DNA of 64,000 nucleotides, from contig JAWKUH010000020.1 of NCBI GenBank assembly GCA_041398665.1, forward strand, positions 29,614 through 93,613, read 5' to 3'. The translations under genes and the position numbers were made by a program. Source of the stretch: Rohdeia sp041398665. GTDB lineage: Bacteria > Planctomycetota > UBA1135 > GCA-002686595. Below the pieces are notes generated by a model. That model made no database searches, had not been told where the DNA came from, and worked only from the letters and a program-made list of their open reading frames with translations. This document shows positions 1-8,205 of this stretch, one piece after another. Positions within the stretch are counted from its first letter, which is position 1. Every line of letters begins with the position of its first letter.

Positions 1-543
1 GATCGCTCGCCGGCGGGGTACGAGATCGCGCTCCTGCCGCTCGAGCTGACGTCGCGCGGAGCCAGGCCGATCGCCGCGCCCGGGCTCGACGGTCGCGTCG
101 AACGTCGCGTCCGCGTCGACGCGAGCGGACGCTTCCGGCTCGAGGACACCGCGCTCGGCGCCTACCAACTGCGCGTCCTCCCGCCGTACGCCGCGGGCTC
201 GAACTGGCCGGTCGTCGGGACCGCGACCTTCGCCCACGACGGGGACGGCGCGCTCGCCGAGGTCGACGCGACGTCGGGCGCGATCCTCGGCGTCGCCGTC
301 GACGAGTCGGGGCGCCCGGTCGCCGGTGCGCTCGTCACCGTGACGAGTGCGAGCGACCCGACGTCGATCCTCCCGCCGACCGAGACCGACGCCGAGGGAG
401 CCTTCGTCGTCGAGGACGTTCCCGAGGCGTCGTTGCGCGTGCGCGTGCGCGCGGGGTCCCTCTCCGCCGAACGCATCGTCCGGATCGCTCCGCTGCGGAG
501 AGAGCGTGTCGAACTACGACTCGCGCCCTCCGCGGGACGGTGA
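1..543 (+). CDS. Carboxypeptidase-regulatory-like domain protein, 3' end only
   Basis: The frame is open from base 1 to a TGA at 541-543, so only the last 180 residues of a longer protein are present. Two beta-sandwich repeats of the carboxypeptidase regulatory-like type are visible: one with VDASGRFRLEDTALGAYQLRV and one with VDESGRPVAGALVTVTS followed by TDAEGAFVVEDVPEASLRV. These modules are known as surface or periplasmic adhesion-like folds. The same module type dominates the three giant proteins at 16252-24994, so this is probably another member of that family. Its function cannot be told from the fragment. It converges on the histidine kinase gene with a gap of 32 nt. Confidence 0.8.
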   Translation, partial: DRSPAGYEIALLPLELTSRGARPIAAPGLDGRVERRVRVDASGRFRLEDTALGAYQLRVLPPYAAGSNWPVVGTATFAHDGDGALAEVDATSGAILGVAVDESGRPVAGALVTVTSASDPTSILPPTETDAEGAFVVEDVPEASLRVRVRAGSLSAERIVRIAPLRRERVELRLAPSAGR

Positions 544-575
544 CGGCCGACGACGCGCGGCGAACGAGTTCTCGC

Positions 576-2225
576 TCACGTCGTCCTGCGCGGACGCGGA
601 CCGACGTGCCGAGCGACGAGCGCGAGGAGGTCGGCGCGCCGGAGCGGCTTCACCGCGAAGTCGTCGAAGCCGAGCGACGCGCACGTCGCCCGTGCGTGTT
701 CGTGGCCGCTCGCGGTCAGCGCGACGATCGGCGCGTCGACGCCCGCCGCGCGCATCTCGCGGAACACTTCGGTCCCGGCGACGTCGGGCAGGTTGAGGTC
801 GAGCAGGACGAGGTCGAAGCCGCCCTTCGACGCGAGTTCGATCGCCGACGTCCCCGTGCCCGCACGGACGGCCTCGCAGCCCGCGATCTCGAGCTGCCGA
901 CCGACGACCGTCGCGACGTCGGGCTGGTCCTCCACGACGAGCACGCGAGCTCCGTCGAAGCGCGTGCTCGCAGCGCCCTCCCCCGCCGCAGGACGCTCGG
1001 TCGCGTGCTGCGGTGCGGAGACGACGAACCGGAACTCGCTCCCGTGGCCGGGCACCGACGTCGCCGTGACGTCGCCGCCCATCCGGCGCGCGAGTTCACG
1101 ACTGATCGCGAGCCCGAGCCCGGTCCCGCCGAACCGCGACTGCGTCCCGTCGTCGGCCTGACGGTAGGCGTCGAAGACGCGCGCGAGCTGCTCGGACGTC
1201 ATGCCGATGCCCGTGTCCGTCACGACGAACTCGGCGGCCGTCTCCTGCCCGACGAGCGACGTCCGCACCGCGACGCGCACCTCGCCGCCCGCCGCGAACT
1301 TGATGGCGTTGCCGAGCAGGTTGACGAGGACCTGGCGCATGCGCAGCGGGTCGGACAGGAGCATGTGGTTCGCCCCCGACGTGTCGACGTGCAGCTCGAT
1401 CGAGTTCTGCACCGCACGCTGCTCGACGAGCGCGACGGCGGTGCGGAGCGCCTCGGCCGGGTCGACGGGCTCGCTCGCGAGACGCAGCTCGCCGGATTCG
1501 ATGTGCGAGATGTTCAGGACGTCCTCGACGAGCCCGAGCTGGTGCTCCGCGCTGCGCCGGATCGTCTCGAGCTTGCGCCGCCGCGCCTCCTCGTCGCCCA
1601 TTCCGAGCTCGAGCAGCTCGACGTTCCCGAGGATCGCGGTGAGCGGCGTGCGGAGTTCGTGACTCATGCGCGCGATGAACACCGACTTCGCCGCGTCGGC
1701 GCGCTCCGCGCGTTCCTGCGCCTCGCGCCGACGCTCCTCGCTGATCCTCAGCTCGGACGTACGAGCCTCGACCTCGCGCTCGAGCGCCGCGGGACCGCGA
1801 AGTCCGAGCAGCAGCGGCGTCGCACGCACGAGCGCGATCACCGTCGCGATCGACACCGTCGCCGTGACGAACTTCATGAGCCCCGCGAGTCGATAGGCGG
1901 GCCACCAGAAGATGACGGCCTCCATGAGGTGCTCGGTGCCGCACGAGAGGATGAACGCACCGAAGAGCACGATCAGCCCGGGTGTCCGCACGTCCGCGCG
2001 CCGCTTGCGGAGCAGGGCGAGGAGGAACACCGGGATCGTCACGTAGGCGAGCCAGGTCGCGACGTCCGACCCGATGTGCAGCCAGCCGAGGAACTGGTCC
2101 CAGTTCCCGCAGTGCCAGCGCGCGGGGAAGTCGGTGGTGTCGAAGAGCTGCGAGAAGAAGGTCCCGCTCCCGCCTGCGAGGACGGGAGCCGTGGAGCAAC
2201 AGGTGTCGGCAAGAGTGAGCTTCAC
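576..2225 (-). CDS. Hybrid histidine kinase with ethylene-receptor-like membrane domain
   Basis: A 549-residue sensor kinase. Residues about 45-135 form three membrane helices that match the ETR1 ethylene-binding domain: Asp54 in HIGSDVATWLAYVTIP and the pair Cys95/His99 in FILSCGTEHL correspond to the Asp and the Cys/His copper ligands of plant and cyanobacterial receptors. A coiled linker (148-180) leads to a HisKA domain with SHELRTPL (phospho-acceptor His189). A HATPase follows with the N box around Asn306, DTGIGM at 337-342 and GGTGLGL at 366-372. A receiver ends the protein (acidic pair near 432, Asp476, Lys526). There is no GAF domain between membrane and kinase parts, unlike ETR1. The start is GTG at 2225; no in-frame start codon was seen just upstream. 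No output response regulator lies next to it. Confidence 0.92.
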   Translation of the reverse strand: MKLTLADTCCSTAPVLAGGSGTFFSQLFDTTDFPARWHCGNWDQFLGWLHIGSDVATWLAYVTIPVFLLALLRKRRADVRTPGLIVLFGAFILSCGTEHLMEAVIFWWPAYRLAGLMKFVTATVSIATVIALVRATPLLLGLRGPAALEREVEARTSELRISEERRREAQERAERADAAKSVFIARMSHELRTPLTAILGNVELLELGMGDEEARRRKLETIRRSAEHQLGLVEDVLNISHIESGELRLASEPVDPAEALRTAVALVEQRAVQNSIELHVDTSGANHMLLSDPLRMRQVLVNLLGNAIKFAAGGEVRVAVRTSLVGQETAAEFVVTDTGIGMTSEQLARVFDAYRQADDGTQSRFGGTGLGLAISRELARRMGGDVTATSVPGHGSEFRFVVSAPQHATERPAAGEGAASTRFDGARVLVVEDQPDVATVVGRQLEIAGCEAVRAGTGTSAIELASKGGFDLVLLDLNLPDVAGTEVFREMRAAGVDAPIVALTASGHEHARATCASLGFDDFAVKPLRRADLLALVARHVGPRPRRTT

Positions 2226-2336
2226 GAAGTCCTGGATCGGATCCGTGAGCCGCTCGTGCGTACCGTCCGTCGCGCCGCTCCCGCGCCGGGGAAGCGGGCT
2301 GGGTGGGAACCCTCGGACCAGCGCGGTCCCCGGCCG

Positions 2337-2681
2337 TCAGGCGACGTCCGAGGCGTCGTCGTCGCGCTCCCACGTGTGGAACCCGACGAACGCGCCGGGC
2401 TCCACGAGGTGCGGGAACTCCAGGACGTCGCGGACGTTCTCCGCGAGGTGCCCCTCGGCGATCAGCCGGTCGGCGTCCTGCACCCAGGCGACGGCGACGA
2501 GTTCGAGCCCCTCCTCGTCGCAGCGTCGCTCCAGTCGCTCGAGCAGCGCGTCGCGCGAACGGCAGCGCGCGACGAAGTGCGCGAAGGCACCGACCGCGTC
2601 GCCCAGGATGTCGCAATCGTCGAGCGGACGGACCTCGACCAGGGCGATCCAGCTGGGTTCGGGTCGAGGATCGTCGGTCAC
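2337..2681 (-). CDS. Hypothetical protein, 114 residues
   Basis: The frame is open much further upstream, but only the last 114 residues look like protein: a mixed alpha/beta sequence with hydrophobic periodicity (SWIALVEVRPLDD, FAHFVARC, LELVAVAWVQ). I place the start at the GTG at 2679-2681, with a GGAGAG element about 10 nt upstream. It is soluble, acidic, has no signal peptide or membrane segment, and I do not recognise the family. It lies 70 nt downstream of the LON/dioxygenase gene on the same strand and may share its transcript. Confidence 0.6.
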   Translation of the reverse strand: MTDDPRPEPSWIALVEVRPLDDCDILGDAVGAFAHFVARCRSRDALLERLERRCDEEGLELVAVAWVQDADRLIAEGHLAENVRDVLEFPHLVEPGAFVGFHTWERDDDASDVA

Positions 2682-2751
2682 GGTGCGGGGAGCTCTCCCC
2701 GCGACACCGTAGCGCGCGACCGTGCCGCGGGCGAAGGTCGGGCCGCCGCGC

Positions 2752-4353
2752 TCAGCAGGGCAGCGGCAGATCGAAGACGGGCGGCTCGAACGGACGCTCG
2801 ACCGGCAGGCGGTAGTGCGAACTCGCGACGTGCGTCCCGTCCTCGAAGGTCGCGACGCCGCGGGTGTCGGGGAACAGCCAGAACCAGGCGGGGTTCGATC
2901 CGCGCGGGCAGTAGTGCGTGACGCACGACAGGCGCGTCTCCTCGGCCGGACGCGTGCGCGCGTTGCTCGCGTGGACCAGGTCGGCGGCCCACACGAAGCA
3001 GTCGCCCTTCTTCGCGAGGAACGTCCGGCGGGTGCAGCCCGCGGCCTCGCAACGCTCGAGGAGTTCCTGCTGCGCCCGCTCCGGGTCGTCGACGCCCGGC
3101 GTGAAGCGGCGCGAGCCGTCGGCGAACACCATCGGCGGGATGCGATGGCTGCGTTCCCAGTACACGAGTTCGCCGCGACCCTCGACGACGTCCTCGAGCG
3201 CGATCCAGGTCGCGGCGAGGAGTCGCGGCTGCTCGACGCACACGAACGACGTGTCCTGGTGCGGCGGGTGGCCGTTGCTGCGCTGGAAGAGCAGCTGCTG
3301 GAACGCGAGCGGGTCGTCGTCGAACACGAGGCGCAGGAAGCGCACCACCTTCGGGTGGAAGCACACGCGCCGCGCGCTCGCGAGGTGGACGTAGGTGTCG
3401 AACACGCTCTCGTACGCGTCGAAGTCCGGCCCCGAGTAGCGGAAGCCGTGCCCGCGGCGGTGGTCGGTCGTGAGGAAGCTCCCGGGGTGCTCCGCGATCG
3501 AGCGCACGTCGGCGACGAGCGCGTCGACGTCGGCCTCGGGGACGAGGCGCTCCCAGACGACGTAGCCGAGCTCCGCGAAGCTGCGGAGGTCCGCCGCCTC
3601 CTCCGCCGTGACGCGACCCGCCGCGAGGTCGCGCGCGATGCGCTCCTCGGCGCCGGGTTCGAGCGGCCAGAGCTGGGCGTCCGCCGGCCCGAGCCGCGTC
3701 GCGGCCTCGAACATCTCGCGCATCTTGCGCTCCTCGGCGTCGAGCAGTCCGTGCACCGTCGCGGCGCGGGCGCGCGGGTCGCGCTCGGCGAGCAACGCCT
3801 GCCTCGCGCGCGCGGAGCACGGGACGGCCGTCGCGACGAGGTCGGTGACCGCACCGAGCGACGTCGCGGTCTCGAGCGCCGCGCGCGCCTCCCCGGCAAG
3901 TCCCGACAGCACCGCGAGCGCGCGGCGACGGAGTTCGGGAACGGCGTCCTCCGAGCCGTCGCCCTCGTGGATCGCGGTCGCGCGGGCCGTCGCATCCGCG
4001 CCGACGGCGTCGGGCGCGTGCACGTCGGCGAGCTCGACGCGCGCGAGCCCCTCGACGTCGAGGCGGTGATCGCCGTCGCCCGACGTGTCGACGGCGAGGA
4101 CGCGCGCGAGGACACCCGTCGCGACGAGTCCTCTCGCGTCGGGCAGCGCCTCCGTCGTCGGATCGACCTGCGTCGCGAGGACGACGTGATCGCCGACGGC
4201 GAGCTTCGCGATCAACGCCTTCGTCGAGGTGCGCGCGACCGCTATCGGTGCGCGTGCCCCGGGGAGGACGACCTGGTTGCGGAGCGGGACGAGCGGGTAC
4301 GAGCGTCGAGCGTCGACATCCGTCGCGGGGTGCGTTCCGTGCGCCTGCGTCAT
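2752..4353 (-). CDS. LON substrate-binding domain fused to phytanoyl-CoA dioxygenase-like domain
   Basis: A 533-residue two-part protein. Residues about 15-215 read as a LON N-terminal domain, starting with YPLVPLRNQVVLPG, which matches the opening of Lon protease (PLLPLRDVVVFPG type). There is no AAA+ or Ser-Lys protease part. Residues about 265-505 are a phytanoyl-CoA dioxygenase-like (PhyH) domain with the Fe(II) facial triad: His365-x-Asp367 in HPPHQDTSF and distal His461 in WAADLVHASN. Arg474 in ETRLSCVTHY is placed to bind 2-oxoglutarate. I infer an oxygenase acting on an unknown substrate, with the LON part perhaps docking a protein. The start is ATG 4353; the frame upstream of it is unlike protein. 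No signal peptide, so probably cytoplasmic. The fusion is unusual. Confidence 0.85.
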   Translation of the reverse strand: MTQAHGTHPATDVDARRSYPLVPLRNQVVLPGARAPIAVARTSTKALIAKLAVGDHVVLATQVDPTTEALPDARGLVATGVLARVLAVDTSGDGDHRLDVEGLARVELADVHAPDAVGADATARATAIHEGDGSEDAVPELRRRALAVLSGLAGEARAALETATSLGAVTDLVATAVPCSARARQALLAERDPRARAATVHGLLDAEERKMREMFEAATRLGPADAQLWPLEPGAEERIARDLAAGRVTAEEAADLRSFAELGYVVWERLVPEADVDALVADVRSIAEHPGSFLTTDHRRGHGFRYSGPDFDAYESVFDTYVHLASARRVCFHPKVVRFLRLVFDDDPLAFQQLLFQRSNGHPPHQDTSFVCVEQPRLLAATWIALEDVVEGRGELVYWERSHRIPPMVFADGSRRFTPGVDDPERAQQELLERCEAAGCTRRTFLAKKGDCFVWAADLVHASNARTRPAEETRLSCVTHYCPRGSNPAWFWLFPDTRGVATFEDGTHVASSHYRLPVERPFEPPVFDLPLPC

Positions 4354-4459
4354 GCGTCGAGGGGGGCTTCTCGGTGGATCCGTCGATCGTCGATCGCGGC
4401 CGTTCCGACCCTCGATCCTACCCCGCGCCGCCATTCGCCGATCGGCGTACGGCCCGCGG

Positions 4460-5590
4460 TCAGACGAGCTTCGCCAGCTCCGCCAGCACCCGGTCGACCT
4501 TCTTCCGCCCCATCTTCGAGCTGAGCGGCAGGCGCACGATCGTGTCGGCGACGCGCTCCGTCACGGGCAGCTCGCGTCCCGCCGCGCCGAGGAACTCGCG
4601 CGCGAACGGCGCGGCGTGCAGCGGCTGGTAGTGGAAGGTCGCGTGGATCTCGTGCTCGCGCAGTCCGCCGATGATGCGGTCGGCCGCGGTCGTCGACTCC
4701 GCGAGGAACCAGTAGATGTGGCCGTTGTGCTGGCCGTCGTCGCGCGGGCGCGGGCGTCGCAGCACGCCCCTCTTCTCGAGGTCCGCGAGGCCCTCGTGGT
4801 AGTGCTGCCAGGCGACGCGACGGCGCAGGTTGAGTTCCTCGGTCCGGTCGAGCTGCACGTCGAGCATCGCCGCGAGCAGGTCGGCGAGCACGTAGCTCCC
4901 GCCGCGACCCACCCAGGTGTACTTGTCGACCTCGCCGCGCAGGAACGCGCTGCGGTTCGTGCCCTTCTCGTGCGCGATCTCGGCGACGTGCAGACGGTCG
5001 GTGTCGTCCGTCACGAACGCGCCGCCCTCGCCGCAGGTCACGTTCTTCGTCGCGTGGAACGAGAAGCACGCGCCGACGCCGTTCGTGCCGACGTGGCGCC
5101 CCCGCCAGGTCGAGCCGATGGCCTGCGCCGCGTCCTCGAACAGCGGCACGCCGCGCTCCGCGCAGAGCGGCAGGATGCGGCCGAGGTCGCACGCCGCGCC
5201 GGCGTAGTGGACGACGAAGACGAGCTTGGTGCGCTCCGTGATGCACGCCGCGACGGAGTCGGGATCCGCGCCGAGCGTGTCCTCCTCGATCTCGCAGAAC
5301 ACGGGCCGCGCGCCGCGCGTGACGACGGCGTTCGCCATCGACACGTACGAGTAGGACGGCATCACGACCTCGTCCCCCGGACCGATGTCGGTGGTGTGGA
5401 GGAAGAGCTCGAAGGCCTGCGTCGCGTTCGGCGTGAGCAAGGCGTGCTTCGTGCCGACCTGCTCGGCGAGCTTCTGTTGCACCCGTTTCGAGAGCTCGCC
5501 GTTGCCGACGATGCGACCGGTCCGGAGCGCTCGGACGAGGGCTCGGGCCTCGGCCGCACCGACCGTGGGTTCGACGAAGGGGATCTTCAA
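4460..5590 (-). CDS. wecE: dTDP-4-amino-4,6-dideoxygalactose transaminase (WecE/RffA type)
   Basis: A 376-residue PLP enzyme of the DegT/DnrJ/EryC1/StrS group. It aligns over its length with enterobacterial WecE: IPFVEPTVGAAEA at the start, MPSYSYVSMANA, VHYAGAACDL, FEDAAQAIGSTWRG (Asp153 contacts the PLP nitrogen), FSFHATKNVTCGEGG (Schiff-base Lys182) and EKGTNRSAFLRGEVDKYTW. The family transfers an amino group from glutamate to a dTDP-4-keto-6-deoxy sugar for surface polysaccharide. No other sugar-nucleotide gene is next to it; flippase, MBOAT and UDP-glucose dehydrogenase genes are elsewhere in the window. The start is TTG at 5590 with GGAG about 10 nt upstream. Length is normal for the family. 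Confidence 0.9.
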   Translation of the reverse strand: MKIPFVEPTVGAAEARALVRALRTGRIVGNGELSKRVQQKLAEQVGTKHALLTPNATQAFELFLHTTDIGPGDEVVMPSYSYVSMANAVVTRGARPVFCEIEEDTLGADPDSVAACITERTKLVFVVHYAGAACDLGRILPLCAERGVPLFEDAAQAIGSTWRGRHVGTNGVGACFSFHATKNVTCGEGGAFVTDDTDRLHVAEIAHEKGTNRSAFLRGEVDKYTWVGRGGSYVLADLLAAMLDVQLDRTEELNLRRRVAWQHYHEGLADLEKRGVLRRPRPRDDGQHNGHIYWFLAESTTAADRIIGGLREHEIHATFHYQPLHAAPFAREFLGAAGRELPVTERVADTIVRLPLSSKMGRKKVDRVLAELAKLV

Positions 5591-5678
5591 CGCTTGGGCT
5601 CCGGGACTCTAACGGCCGAACGGGGGCGTTCGGTCGAGGGTCGAGTCGGCGCGGCGCCGCCTCCCATCCCGGCATCGG

Positions 5679-5684
5679 TACGCT
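5679..5684 (+). promoter_or_regulatory. -10-like hexamer TACGCT, probable leaderless start
   Basis: TACGCT ends exactly 6 nt before the ATG at 5691, so transcription would begin at or next to the start codon. No Shine-Dalgarno sequence and no convincing -35 box are visible. The same spacing recurs before several other genes in this window, which is why I list it. Confidence 0.4.
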
Positions 5685-5690
5685 CTCCGG

Positions 5691-7976
5691 ATGATCCAGG
5701 CCCTCACCGCCCTCGTGGTCGCCGCGGCGACCGGGCTCGCGCCGTCGGCTCCGGCGCCCGTCTCGTCCGTCGACCGCTCACCCGAGCTCGAGGCCGCGCT
5801 GGTGCGGGCCGGGGATCGGAGAGCCGAGTGGGAAGCGCTCGTGGACGGCGCACCGGAGGAGCTGCGCGACGAGCTCGCGTTCGTCGTCGCCTTCATGCCG
5901 ACGCAGGACCTGGCCTCGCTCGACCCGAAGTTCGTCGGCGAGGACGTGCGACTCGCGACGGAGGCCTTCGAGTCCGCGCCGTGGCGCGAGAGCGTGCCGC
6001 GCGAGGTCTTCGAGGACGCCGTGCTGCCCTACGCGAACGCCGACGAGGCGCGCGAGGCCTGGCGCGAGCGCCTGCGCGCCGTCGCGCTGCCGATGGTCGA
6101 GGGCTGCACGACGCCGGGCGAGGCCGCGCAGGCTCTCAACCGGAAGCTCTTCGCCGAGCTCGGCGTGAAGTACTCGACGAAGCGCAACCGTGCGAACCAG
6201 GCTCCCTCCGAGACGATCGAGACGGGCCTCGCGAGCTGCACCGGCCTCTCGATCCTGCTCGTCGACGCGTGTCGGTCCGTCGGTGTGCCCGCGCGCCTCG
6301 CCGGCATCGGCGCGTGGCCGCACAAGGACGGCAACCACACCTGGGTCGAGGTATGGGACGGCGAGCGCTGGCGCTTCACCGGAGCGGCGGAGTACGACGC
6401 GGCGGGCCTCGATCGAGCGTGGTTCACGGGTGACGCGAAGGAAGCGGTCGCCGGCGATCCGCTGCACGCCGTGATGGCGGTCGCGTGGCGCGAGACGGGG
6501 AAGAGCTTCCACCTGCCGTGGGATCCGAGGGCGACGTGGGTGCACGGCGTCGATGCGACGAGTCGCTACGCGATCGAGCAGAAGGACGACGGGACGGTCT
6601 CCGTCTGGCTGCGCGCGTGGAAGGGTGGGCGGCGGGTGCGCGCGGAGGTGCAGTGCCTGAGCCCCGAATCCGGAGGGCACCACTCCTGGTCGCCCGTGGT
6701 CACGAACGGCGAGGACGCCGACCTCAACGACATGCCCGAGTTCGCGATCCCGCGAGGCTCGAGCGTCGTGTTGGTGGCGACCTACGGCGAGGACGGCCGA
6801 GCCGAGTCGTTCGACGACCTGAGCGCCGACACCACCGTCGACTTCGACTTCGACGAAGCACGACAGGACGTGGCCTCCGACCCGGCGTCGGCACGCACAG
6901 CCGCTTGGGCCCGTTTCCTCGCCTCCGACGAACACGCCGATCTGCGCGCCGATCACGAAGCGCGCCGCGTGCAGACGAGCGATCGCGTCTCCCCGTACAC
7001 GCTGAAGACCGTCGGCGAAGTGGCGGACGGCGCGCGCTGGCCCCTCGTCATCGCCATGCACGGCGGCGGCGGTGCGCCCCAGGAGCTCAACGACTCCCAG
7101 TGGCAGCACATGCAGATCTACTACAAGGACCACCCGGAGGCGGGCGGCTACAAGTACCTCGCGCTGCGCGCGCCGAACAACGAGTGGAACGGCGTGTACG
7201 ACGACGCGATCGTTCCGCTGATCGACAAGCTCGTCCGCCAGATGGTGGTGTGCGAGAACGTCGATCCCTCGCGCGTCGTGATCCTCGGCTACAGCCACGG
7301 CGGCTACGGCGCGTTCGTGATCGGCCCGAAGGCGCCGGACCGCTTCGCGGCGATCCACAGCTCGGCGGCGGCGGCGACGGACGGCGAGACCGAGCTCGCG
7401 AACCTCATGAACGCGAACTTCTCGTTCATGGTGGGCGGCGAGGACCGCGCGTACGGTCGGCGCGAGCGCTGCGAGAAGGCGGCGGCGACGCTCGCCGAGC
7501 TCCGGGAGAAGTACGCGGGCGAGGACCTCTACCCCTTCGAGTTCACGCTCGTCGAGGGCAACGGCCACGGCGGCCTCCCCGACCGCGACATCCTCCCCAA
7601 GCTCCTCGCGAAGCGCCGCGACGCCGCGCCGAAGCGCATCGCCTGGCGCCTCACCGACGACCGCATCACCGACTTCTACTGGTTGCGGACCGACGCACCG
7701 AAGTCCGGAGCCTCCGTCGACGCCCACATCACCTCCCCCAACACGATCGAGATCACCGTCTCGGGCCTCGACAGCATCTCCCTGATGCTCGACGAGCGCC
7801 ACGTCGACCCGACGAAGCCGCTCACCGTCCGCATCAACGGTACGGAACGAACCTTCGACCTGGAGCCGAGCGCCGAAGTCCTCCTCGAGACCCTCTGGCG
7901 TCGAGCCGACCCCGAGCTGTCGGCGACGATGCGCGTCGACGTAGAGGTTCCGAAGCAAGAGCGCGAAGGAAAGTAG
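5691..7976 (+). CDS. Secreted transglutaminase-like protein fused to alpha/beta hydrolase
   Basis: A 761-residue exported protein. Residues 1-25 are a signal peptide. Residues about 130-240 form a transglutaminase-like Cys-protease fold with Cys183 in ASCTGLSILL and His216 in NHTWVEVW; an acidic residue in the following strand would complete the triad. A beta-rich domain covers about 290-390. The C-terminal half is a dienelactone-hydrolase or PHB-depolymerase-like alpha/beta hydrolase: oxyanion loop VIAMHGGGGAPQ near 455, nucleophile Ser535 in GYSHGGYGA, and His in EGNGHGGLPD. I infer breakdown of an extracellular peptide- or ester-containing polymer; the substrate is unknown. Its 3' end faces the next gene across a palindromic repeat. 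Confidence 0.85.
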   Translation: MIQALTALVVAAATGLAPSAPAPVSSVDRSPELEAALVRAGDRRAEWEALVDGAPEELRDELAFVVAFMPTQDLASLDPKFVGEDVRLATEAFESAPWRESVPREVFEDAVLPYANADEAREAWRERLRAVALPMVEGCTTPGEAAQALNRKLFAELGVKYSTKRNRANQAPSETIETGLASCTGLSILLVDACRSVGVPARLAGIGAWPHKDGNHTWVEVWDGERWRFTGAAEYDAAGLDRAWFTGDAKEAVAGDPLHAVMAVAWRETGKSFHLPWDPRATWVHGVDATSRYAIEQKDDGTVSVWLRAWKGGRRVRAEVQCLSPESGGHHSWSPVVTNGEDADLNDMPEFAIPRGSSVVLVATYGEDGRAESFDDLSADTTVDFDFDEARQDVASDPASARTAAWARFLASDEHADLRADHEARRVQTSDRVSPYTLKTVGEVADGARWPLVIAMHGGGGAPQELNDSQWQHMQIYYKDHPEAGGYKYLALRAPNNEWNGVYDDAIVPLIDKLVRQMVVCENVDPSRVVILGYSHGGYGAFVIGPKAPDRFAAIHSSAAAATDGETELANLMNANFSFMVGGEDRAYGRRERCEKAAATLAELREKYAGEDLYPFEFTLVEGNGHGGLPDRDILPKLLAKRRDAAPKRIAWRLTDDRITDFYWLRTDAPKSGASVDAHITSPNTIEITVSGLDSISLMLDERHVDPTKPLTVRINGTERTFDLEPSAEVLLETLWRRADPELSATMRVDVEVPKQEREGK

Positions 7977-8010
7977 CGCGGGCGACCTCCGTCGATGCGC
8001 TGACCGAACG

Positions 8011-8205
8011 GCGCCTTCGGCGCCGGTGGTTTCAACACGAAGAATGGAAGAACGGAAGGAAGGCCCGCGGCGTCGTGGCCCCTCCTTCCGTTCTTCGTGT
8101 TGAAACTGTGTGGTCCTGCGCCGCCGAAGGCGGCGCTGCGTGGCCTCTGTGCTCTCCGTGTCTCCCTGTGATTCCTGCCGCGGCGCCGCAGGCGCCGCGC
8201 CCCGT
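8011..8205. repeat. Palindromic dispersed repeat, copy 1
   Basis: This lies between the 3' ends of two convergent genes. An imperfect long hairpin runs from 8029 to 8106: TTTCAACACGAAGAA and CGGAAGGA on the left pair with TCCTTCCGTTCTTCGTG and TTGAAA on the right. It is followed by a second module (8107-8205) containing GCCTCTGTGCTCTCCGTG and short GC palindromes such as GCCGAAGGCGGC and GGCGCCGCAGGCGCC. Both word types recur at 30441-30513 and 54825-55610, again between convergent genes. It may serve as a two-way terminator. I see no ORF in it. Confidence 0.7.

Noticed and set aside
540..2921. Very long open frames opposite or shifted to the real genes throughout the window, for example 540-2921 on the plus strand
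   Set aside because: They are Arg/Ala/Pro-rich, match no fold and overlap well-supported genes; high GC makes stops rare in all frames.
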